Assembly: GCA_013695335.1 (NCBI GenBank)
Contig: JACDAR010000366.1
Span: forward strand, 1-9,088
Length of the DNA stretch: 9,088 bases
Source: Rubrobacter sp.
Lineage (GTDB): Bacteria; Actinomycetota; Rubrobacteria; Rubrobacterales; Rubrobacteraceae
Direction of reading: 5' to 3'
Shown here: positions 1 through 5,370 of the stretch, one piece after another
Position numbering within the stretch: position 1 is the first letter of the stretch
Layout: each line of letters begins with the position of its first letter
Position numbers and translations under genes: made by a program
The notes under the pieces: model-generated
Told to the model about the DNA's origin: nothing
Database searches by the model: none
The model's input: the letters and a program-made list of their open reading frames with translations, nothing else

Positions 1-1
1 C

Positions 2-1534
2 ATTCACCCTTTGGACAAGGACAACGTCCAGACACGACTCAGGGCGCATCTGGATGGGGTCACGGATAACTTCGAGAGCGAACATCGCATACAGGTCGAA
101 GACGGCGAGTATCGCTGGGTACTGAGCCGGGGTATGGCAATGCGCACTGAAGAAGGTCGGGCGACGCGCATAGCCGGTTCCCTCGCCGACATTACCGAAC
201 GCAAGCAGGCCGAGCAGCAACTGCTTCACAACGCGCTCCACGACGCGTTGACGGGCCTGCCCAACAGGGCCCTTTTCATGGACCGTCTCAAGGACGTTAT
301 AAAGCAGGCCAAACGGGACAAACAGCGCTCTTTCGCCGTGCTATTTCTGGATCTGGACCGCTTCAAAAACCTGAACGATAGCCTGGGCCACACGTTGGGG
401 GATACTTTCCTGAAGACCGTGGCTAGCAGGCGGAAGAGGCACCTGCGTTCAGGCTACACTGTAGCCCGCCTCGGCGGGGACGAGTTCGCGGTTCTTCTGG
501 ACGAGGTGACCGACGCGGACGATGCCATGCGGGTCGCCAATCGCATCCAGGAGGCGCTCAAGAAGCCCATCACCCTGAAAGGCTACGTGCTGTTTACCAC
601 GGCGAGCATCGGCATCGCCGTGGCCGACGGCAGCGGGGACGAGCCAGAAGACTTGTTGCGTGATGCTGATACTGCGATGTATCGCGCCAAGGTCAAGGGG
701 CGAGGGAGATGCCAGGTCTTTGACGCTGAGATGCACGACAGCGCCATGGCCCTGCTCAACCTCGAAATGGGTTTGCGGCAGGCCATAGAGGGCGGGCAAT
801 TCGAGCTGCATTATCAGCCGATAGTGTCGTTGAAGACCGGCGTGACCTCAGGTGTCGAGGCTTTGCTGCGCTGGTCGCACCCGCGCCACGGGCTTACGCT
901 CCCCGATTCCTTCATGTCGGTGCTCGAGGATACCGGCCTGATAAAACCCATAGGCTGGAGCATGCTTCGCAAGGCTTGCGAACAGATTCTGATGTGGGAC
1001 AGCGTTTTTCCTGGCCATCCGCCGTTCACGCTCAGCATGAACTTTTCGGCGAGTCAGATCGCCCAGGATGATTTCGTGGAACAGCTAAACAACATACTCA
1101 AGGAAACCGGCCTGGATGCGAGCAGGTTGCACGTGGAGATCACAGAGAACGTAATCATGCAGGACGTAGATTTCGCCGCCGCAGTGCTCGCGCGACTGCG
1201 GGAACTGAACGTTCAAATCCACATAGACGACTTCGGTACCGGATACTCTTCCCTCAGCGCCCTGCATCACTTTCCGATCGACGTGCTGAAGATAGATCGC
1301 CTGTTCATGGAGATGAGCACCGTGGACAAAGAGAATACAGAGGTTATCCAGACTATGGTTACCCTGGCCCATAACCTTGGGGTGGACGTAATCGCCGAGG
1401 GTGTCGAAACTAGAGCCCAGCTAGAATATTTGCAGACCCTAGGGTGCGACTACGGACAGGGACACTACTTCTGCGAGCCTACGAGCGAGCTGGAGCAAAT
1501 ACACGCCCTGGTCGCCAAAGAGCCGCAATTCTAG
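2..1534 (+). CDS. PAS-GGDEF-EAL cyclic-di-GMP signalling protein, 5' partial
   Basis: Bifunctional-type enzyme for synthesis (GGDEF) and hydrolysis (EAL) of the second messenger cyclic-di-GMP. The reading frame is open to the left edge and the first visible residues are already inside a PAS fold ending in DITERKQAE, so the true start is upstream and the TTG at 11 is not the start. Numbering that TTG codon as 1: PAS remainder 1-70, GGDEF domain about 71-240, EAL domain about 250-500. The GGDEF domain keeps HDALTGLPN (77-85), DLDRFK (114-119), NDSLGH (122-127) and an intact GGDEF (155-159). The inhibitory I-site RxxD reads RSGY (146-149). The EAL domain keeps EAL (283-285), N344, E376, D406/D407 in DDFGTGYSSL, K427, E463 and Q483, that is, all the usual metal-binding and catalytic residues. 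Both activities are therefore plausible. No transmembrane segment is seen in the visible part. The gene ends with TAG at 1532-1534. Confidence 0.93.
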   Translation: MHPLDKDNVQTRLRAHLDGVTDNFESEHRIQVEDGEYRWVLSRGMAMRTEEGRATRIAGSLADITERKQAEQQLLHNALHDALTGLPNRALFMDRLKDVIKQAKRDKQRSFAVLFLDLDRFKNLNDSLGHTLGDTFLKTVASRRKRHLRSGYTVARLGGDEFAVLLDEVTDADDAMRVANRIQEALKKPITLKGYVLFTTASIGIAVADGSGDEPEDLLRDADTAMYRAKVKGRGRCQVFDAEMHDSAMALLNLEMGLRQAIEGGQFELHYQPIVSLKTGVTSGVEALLRWSHPRHGLTLPDSFMSVLEDTGLIKPIGWSMLRKACEQILMWDSVFPGHPPFTLSMNFSASQIAQDDFVEQLNNILKETGLDASRLHVEITENVIMQDVDFAAAVLARLRELNVQIHIDDFGTGYSSLSALHHFPIDVLKIDRLFMEMSTVDKENTEVIQTMVTLAHNLGVDVIAEGVETRAQLEYLQTLGCDYGQGHYFCEPTSELEQIHALVAKEPQF

Positions 1535-1678
1535 CGTAGACGACCCGGCATTCGTTCCCGCGCTAGATGGCCCCGTCGTAGTTAGTCGCGATGGTTTGCT
1601 TGAATTCCGCATCTAAAAGTTCCGTCCATGCAAGCCCTTACCCTGGCAAAGATACTGGCAACCAGGGAAGGGATACGC
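1535..1678. other. intergenic region between the GGDEF-EAL gene and the DUF4352-like gene
   Basis: A 144-base gap that probably holds the promoter of the downstream small membrane-protein gene. I find no hairpin followed by a T-run, so there is no convincing Rho-independent terminator for the GGDEF-EAL gene. A weakly AT-richer patch (about 1592-1620) contains a TTGCTT-like element at 1596-1601 but no -10 hexamer at a normal distance. An open frame runs from an ATG at 1628 into the downstream gene, but the better start is at 1679. Confidence 0.4.
1664..1672 (+). promoter_or_regulatory. ribosome binding site deciding the start at 1679
   Basis: Purine-rich AGGGAAGGG, six bases before the ATG at 1679. 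The upstream in-frame ATG at 1628 has no comparable site and would add 17 residues that do not look like a signal sequence, so 1679 is preferred. Confidence 0.65.
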
Positions 1679-2293
1679 ATGACAGACCAGCCTCCAATAC
1701 GGACTCCGAACGTAAATGTCCCGCCGCCACCGAATCGGGGAGGCCGCTCATGGGGACGGTTGCTCCTGATCGGCGGTGGCGGATGCCTCGTGCTCACCCT
1801 GCTCGCGGTGTTCGCGTTCGTGGGATGCCTCGCGGCGATAGGGGGTGGGGGAGGTAGCGGCGGCGGAGGTGGACAGGAAGCCGCCGCACCGGAGGCCGGG
1901 ATCGGGGAGCCGCTCCGGGTGGGCGGCGTCACCTGGGTAGTCGAGGACGCAAAGAAGGTAACGGAGCTGACATCGAGCTACGATAAGCCCATCCAGGGCG
2001 ACTTCGTCATAGTCAACTTCACTTTCACCAACGAGGGCAGCGAGGCCGCTACCCTTGACACCGCATCCATGACGCTAGTGGACAGCGAGGGGCGCAGGAA
2101 CGAGGCGGATCCCGACAAGTTCGGCTACATCCCCGACGACCGAAACATCTTCCTGGAGAACGTCAACCCCGGCGTCACGGATCAGGGACAGGCGATCTTC
2201 ACCGTTGCCCCTGGCGCGACGGGCTTCGAGCTGGAGCTCGGTGATGCGGACCTCTTCTCCGACACGCACGGGACCGTGCCGCTTGGGATCTGA
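1679..2293 (+). CDS. membrane-anchored DUF4352-like extracytoplasmic protein
   Basis: A 204-residue protein of unknown precise function. Order of parts: a short proline-rich cytoplasmic N-terminus (1-22, ending in NRGGRSWGR), one hydrophobic segment (about 28-54), a poly-glycine linker (55-65, one Ser) and a C-terminal beta-rich domain (about 76-204). The last resembles DUF4352, an immunoglobulin-like fold of secreted lipoproteins and membrane proteins, in the pattern 'GDFVIVNFTFTNEG' followed by TLVDSEGR and a closing VAPGATGFEL stretch. The topology is probably N-in with the domain outside the membrane. Cys50 is preceded by FVG, which resembles a lipobox only loosely, so lipidation is uncertain. 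It is separated by 33 bases from the next gene and could share a transcript with it. The DUF4352 assignment is by sequence pattern only; any ligand or partner is unknown. Confidence 0.8.
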   Translation: MTDQPPIRTPNVNVPPPPNRGGRSWGRLLLIGGGGCLVLTLLAVFAFVGCLAAIGGGGGSGGGGGQEAAAPEAGIGEPLRVGGVTWVVEDAKKVTELTSSYDKPIQGDFVIVNFTFTNEGSEAATLDTASMTLVDSEGRRNEADPDKFGYIPDDRNIFLENVNPGVTDQGQAIFTVAPGATGFELELGDADLFSDTHGTVPLGI

Positions 2294-2326
2294 GGTCATC
2301 GGACTATCGTCAGAAAGGAGAGTGGG

Positions 2327-3256
2327 ATGAAATCTATTCTGGATCTTGCTCTGGAACAACTCGATACGGATGGTCCCGTTTCGCATGGCGCTCTGCACCT
2401 CTTCCCCCTCACGGGCGGGCCGCACACCGAGGACGGCCTGCTTTTGCTGGGCGAGGCCATGCAGGCGGGGATCGTGGAGGCCGTGGAGGTGGATGACGAG
2501 GGGAGCGTTCCATACGTGCGGGTTATCAACAAGGGTGACAGGTCCGTGCTCATTCTCGACGGGGACGAGTTGATCGGGGCCAGGCAAAATCGCGTGGCCA
2601 ACTCGAGCGTGCTTCTCCCCGCCGAAACGGAGGTGATCCTGCCAGTCTCGTGTGTGGAGCGTGGCCGATGGAGCCGCTCCACCGCAGCCTTTCTCGCGGG
2701 AGACTCATCGCCACACACAGCCCTGCGCAGGCTGAACTCGCGTGTTGTACGGGAATCCCTCATTCGTGGCCGGGGGCACGTGGGCGACCAGAACGCAGTT
2801 TGGGAAGAGGTAGACCACTTCGCGGATGCCTACGAGGCGCCGTCCCCGACCCGGGCCCTCCAGGACAGCCGCTCCCAACTCTCAGGGCTGACCCGGGAGT
2901 TCCTCGAGCTCTCTGAAGGACTCCCGAGCGGCACGCGGGGGATCGCCATCTTCGTTGGCTCCAGGCCCATAGCCGTGGAGGTGCTTCCCGGTCCCCGATG
3001 CTTCACCCGCGCCGTAGGCAAGCTGCTCTCCGGCTACGCGTTCGCCGCCATCGAAGCCGGCAGGACCGGAGTATCTGCCGCCACGCCGGGCGCTGCCCAC
3101 GCCCGTACGTTGCTCGAAGCGATGGCACGGGCCGACCGGGAAGAGCATCCGGGCGTGGGGGACGGGCGCGACGTCAGGCTTCGTTCCACCGGCGTCATCG
3201 GCCACGCGCTGGTTACAGAGAAAGGTCTCATGCATGCCGTAGCCTTCGCGGATTAG
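2327..3256 (+). CDS. ARPP-1 / DUF6569 family protein
   Basis: A 309-residue soluble protein that I recognise as the ARPP-1 (DUF6569) family, whose biochemical function is not established. Family-like blocks are LDGDELIGARQNRV (77-90), a following NSSVLLPA strand (92-99), LPVSCVERGRW (105-115) and a QNAVWEEV helix (155-162). The C-terminal half (about 200-309) carries a second alpha/beta block with IAIFVGSRPIAVEVL (206-220) and ends in a beta strand pattern. No signal peptide, membrane segment or known catalytic motif is seen. The start is well supported by AAAGGAG at 2314-2320, six bases before ATG. It lies 33 bases after the DUF4352-like gene, and an AT-rich promoter-like island follows its stop codon, so it is probably not the first gene of the WYL/helicase operon. 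The family name comes from its gene-neighbourhood associations; a nucleotide- or stress-related role is inference only. Confidence 0.8.
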   Translation: MKSILDLALEQLDTDGPVSHGALHLFPLTGGPHTEDGLLLLGEAMQAGIVEAVEVDDEGSVPYVRVINKGDRSVLILDGDELIGARQNRVANSSVLLPAETEVILPVSCVERGRWSRSTAAFLAGDSSPHTALRRLNSRVVRESLIRGRGHVGDQNAVWEEVDHFADAYEAPSPTRALQDSRSQLSGLTREFLELSEGLPSGTRGIAIFVGSRPIAVEVLPGPRCFTRAVGKLLSGYAFAAIEAGRTGVSAATPGAAHARTLLEAMARADREEHPGVGDGRDVRLRSTGVIGHALVTEKGLMHAVAFAD

Positions 3257-3267
3257 GGCATCCGGCC

Positions 3268-3293
3268 TTTTCATAAGATAATATACATACAAT
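3268..3293 (+). promoter_or_regulatory. AT-rich promoter island before the WYL/helicase operon
   Basis: Twenty-six bases with only four G/C, in a strongly GC-rich window, placed directly after the ARPP-1 stop codon. The best -10 candidate is TACAAT at 3288-3293, which would put transcription start at about 3299-3302. Other AT-rich hexamers (GATAAT 3277-3282, TATACA 3282-3287) are also possible. No good TTGACA-like -35 box stands at 16-18 bases from any of them, which fits a promoter needing an activator, although this is inference. Confidence 0.55.
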
Positions 3294-3296
3294 GCC

Positions 3297-3322
3297 GCGT
3301 GGACGAGGATCAACGTCCACGC
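3297..3322. promoter_or_regulatory. perfect 9-bp inverted repeat, candidate operator or 5' hairpin
   Basis: GCGTGGACG (3297-3305) and its exact reverse complement CGTCCACGC (3314-3322) are separated by eight bases. The dyad begins four bases after the candidate -10 hexamer TACAAT and covers the expected transcription start. It would suit autoregulation by a dimeric DNA-binding protein, and the first operon products are WYL-type regulators. As RNA it would form a stable stem at the very 5' end of the message and would include the GTG at 3299. There is no T-run, so it is not a classical terminator. Confidence 0.55.
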
Positions 3323-4420
3323 AATTTTGCAGAGGGGAAAGGGGTAACGCTGAACCGCAACCAGAAAGCCGCCGCACGGCAACTCTCGCTTGCAGCTTAC
3401 CTCCTGTTCTTCGATGGCCGCCCGAAGGACGAAACCTCGATCCAGGAGAACCTGCCGCTCTACCGCGACGCCCCGCCAGAGGGTAATGAAGATACGACGC
3501 TGGCGGCGGATGCCCTGCGCAAGCAACTCTCCCGCGACGTGCAAGCCCTCGCTGGCGCAGGCATCAGGGTGGAGGTGGATGGCACGGAATCCGGGCGCCG
3601 CTACCGCCTGTCCCGGGGCGCTTTCTCCTCCGCTGAGATAGACCTGACGGACGCGGAGCGGGCCGTCCTCGTGGGCGCGCTCCGGACCCTTCGCCGCGAC
3701 TTCCCGTATTCCGGCCCCCTGCATCTCGCCATCGCCAACCTCATAGGGACCGCGTCTACCGGGGTGTATACAGCCTCGGACAGCGGAGCCGACACACAGG
3801 ACGGGCGGGCCTTCGCCGCAGCCGTCGCCACCCGCGATGACGAGTCTATCTCCCGGCGGGTGAGCCAGTTGGAGAGCGCGGTATCCCGGCGCAAGCGGGT
3901 GCTCTTCGATTATTACTCCATCTCCAGGGACGAGACATCCGGCCGCGAGGTGGAACCTTACGCGCTTTCGCTGCTGGATGGGATCTGGTACGCAACAGGG
4001 TGGGATGTGAGAAGGCAGGCCGTGCGACAGTTCCGTCTCTCCAGGATACGCGGCAGGGTAACCTTCGCCACCCGCAGAGATTTCGGGGACTTCGAGGTGA
4101 CTCCTGATTTCGAGCGCCACGTCGCCGGCCCACGCGCCCCCTGGCAGCTCGGCGAGCCCGTCGGAAGGGCATCAGTCCGGGTCTTTGACGAGGTTTTCGA
4201 TGCCGTGGGGCGCGAGTTCCCTGATGCGTTCTCCGAAGAAAGTGGGGACGAAAAGGGCAGCCATATACTCTCGACCGCCATATCGGGAGAGCGGCAGTTT
4301 GCGGCCTGGATCCTATCCAAAGGAAAAGGCGCGAAGGCGCTCTCCCCACCTTCCCTCATTCGGCGGGTGGAAGAGGCGCTGGAGGCCATCGCCTCGGCGC
4401 ATGCGGCGGGGCAGCCATGA
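3299..4420 (+). CDS. WYL-domain transcriptional regulator 1 (PafB-like)
   Basis: Likely transcription factor of the PafB/PafC class; 373 residues if started at GTG 3299. N-terminal winged-helix region about 25-105 (LSLAAYLLFF at 29-38, then LRKQLSRDVQALAGAGI, the usual RD..L...GI pattern of this class). WYL domain about 195-260: RRKRVLFDYY (197-206), REVEPYALS (216-224), GIWYATGWD (228-236) and RQFRLSRI (243-250). The signature W-Y-L reads W-Y-A (230-232), while the conserved arginines R246 and R249 are kept. C-terminal WCX-like extension about 288-373. Start is uncertain. GTG 3299 has no ribosome binding site but lies at the right distance from TACAAT for leaderless translation. CTG 3350 is preceded by a strong purine tract (3331-3344) and would give 356 residues, trimming a probably disordered leader. 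The gene overlaps the next by four bases (ATGA). In mycobacteria PafB and PafC act together as a DNA-damage-response activator; equivalence here is inference. Confidence 0.88.
   Translation: MDEDQRPRNFAEGKGVTLNRNQKAAARQLSLAAYLLFFDGRPKDETSIQENLPLYRDAPPEGNEDTTLAADALRKQLSRDVQALAGAGIRVEVDGTESGRRYRLSRGAFSSAEIDLTDAERAVLVGALRTLRRDFPYSGPLHLAIANLIGTASTGVYTASDSGADTQDGRAFAAAVATRDDESISRRVSQLESAVSRRKRVLFDYYSISRDETSGREVEPYALSLLDGIWYATGWDVRRQAVRQFRLSRIRGRVTFATRRDFGDFEVTPDFERHVAGPRAPWQLGEPVGRASVRVFDEVFDAVGREFPDAFSEESGDEKGSHILSTAISGERQFAAWILSKGKGAKALSPPSLIRRVEEALEAIASAHAAGQP
3331..3344 (+). promoter_or_regulatory. purine-rich ribosome-binding-like tract inside the annotated 5' end of WYL regulator 1
   Basis: AGAGGGGAAAGGGG lies five bases before an in-frame CTG at 3350, while the GTG at 3299 has no such tract. 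It either marks a rare CTG start or is merely coding for EGKG. No ATG, GTG or TTG occurs in this frame between 3302 and the conserved winged-helix region. Confidence 0.35.
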
Positions 4421-5370
4421 GCGGGGTCAGGCTGGAGCCGCTCACGCTGGAGGTGGCCCTCGCGCACTACGCGGCCATGCTCCCCGAAGGCAAGACCGTG
4501 CCGCTCGCCGACGTGGCCAGGGATTTTGGCTGCACGAAGCGGGATCTCGTCGCGGCGCTAGAAGCCGTGATGGAGGTGGAGGACCGGGATCTCACGCTCA
4601 TCTCCAACATCGCCATTGAGGACGACAGGCTCGTCAAGTATGCGAAGGGCGGATACGAGGGAGATTTCCGGCGTCCCGTGCGCCTCTCTACCTTGCAGGC
4701 GCGGGCCGCCCTGCTCGCGCTTGACCTCGTATCCGGCGCCGCCGACCCCGGCATCCTGGCTTCCTTGCGGGGCAAAATCCGGATCGCCGCTCCAGGCGAG
4801 GTAGTGGAAGTCGAGGCTGGAGCGCGCTTCGACGAGGAGATAACCGCCGCCATAGAACGTGCCCGCACGGGGAAACTTGTACTCGAGATCCGCTATACCT
4901 CGGGCGATGTCACCAGCTCCCGGCAAGTCGAGCCACTCCTGATGTCGAGCATCGAAGGCCGCTGGTACCTGAACGCGTACTGCCGACGGGCGAAAGGTCA
5001 ACGTCTGTTTCGCCTGGATCGCATCCACTCCGCCCGCGTACTCGGGGAGCATTTCGAGGAGCGCGGGGATGCTGACCTCAAGACCACTTTCGAGGACATA
5101 GATCCAAGGGGCTACGCCATGAGCCGGGCACTCGTCCGTTTCTCCCCGGCTGTCGCCCGCTGGATGGAGGAACGTCCCGAGCTTGACCTCGTCGAAGAAC
5201 ATCCAGACGGCGCCGCAGACTACGCCATGTACTACTCGGACCCCGCATGGGCCGCACGTAGGATCATGGTCTACCTCGGCTCCGCGACCGTACTCGAACC
5301 AGAGGAACTCAGGTCCGAGGTCCACCGCCAGGCGCTGACCTTGCTCGAAGCGCATGGAGAAGGGGCATGA
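4417..5370 (+). CDS. WYL-domain transcriptional regulator 2 (PafC-like)
   Basis: 317-residue partner of the preceding regulator. The N-terminal helix-turn-helix region is shortened and PafC-like (about 25-55, LADVARDFGCTKRDL at 30-44). A linker strand block GYEGDFRRPVRLSTLQA (79-95) precedes the WYL domain (about 135-210). The latter has LVLEIRYTS (154-162), RQVEPLLM (169-176), an intact GRWYLNAY (181-188) and QRLFRLDRI (195-203). The WCX-type C-terminal domain covers about 235-317. Residues R199 and R202 match the basic ligand-facing positions of WYL domains, which in studied members bind nucleic acid or nucleotides. It starts with ATG in an ATGA overlap with regulator 1 and ends in an ATGA overlap with the helicase gene. 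Head-to-tail WYL pairs usually work as heterodimers. No pup, prc or pafA gene is nearby, unlike the standard pafBC locus. Confidence 0.9.
   Translation: MSGVRLEPLTLEVALAHYAAMLPEGKTVPLADVARDFGCTKRDLVAALEAVMEVEDRDLTLISNIAIEDDRLVKYAKGGYEGDFRRPVRLSTLQARAALLALDLVSGAADPGILASLRGKIRIAAPGEVVEVEAGARFDEEITAAIERARTGKLVLEIRYTSGDVTSSRQVEPLLMSSIEGRWYLNAYCRRAKGQRLFRLDRIHSARVLGEHFEERGDADLKTTFEDIDPRGYAMSRALVRFSPAVARWMEERPELDLVEEHPDGAADYAMYYSDPAWAARRIMVYLGSATVLEPEELRSEVHRQALTLLEAHGEGA

Noticed and set aside
1530..1567. Inverted repeat TCTAGCG ... CGCTAGA spanning the stop codon of the GGDEF-EAL gene
   Set aside because: Arms of seven bases with a 24-base spacer and no T-run; too weak for a terminator call and possible by chance.
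1623..1631. CGTCCATGC, an 8 of 9 match to one arm of the dyad at 3297-3322
   Set aside because: The opposite arm is absent at the matching spacing, so it is probably chance and not a second operator.
3274..3293. Search for the mycobacterial PafBC-type promoter (TTGTCRGTG, eight bases, TANNNT) upstream of the operon
   Set aside because: TACAAT fits the -10 part, but the bases nine to seventeen upstream (TCATAAGAT) do not resemble the upstream element, so self-activation through that known motif is not supported.
3292..3486. Frame starting at ATG 3292 as an alternative start for WYL regulator 1
   Set aside because: It is in a different frame from the conserved WYL protein and encodes an Arg/Pro-rich sequence with no motif.
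2882..4120. A 412-codon open frame on the - strand across the ARPP-1 and WYL 1 genes
   Set aside because: It is antisense to two well-supported genes with conserved motifs, has no recognisable domain, and crosses the promoter region; long antisense frames are expected in high-GC DNA.
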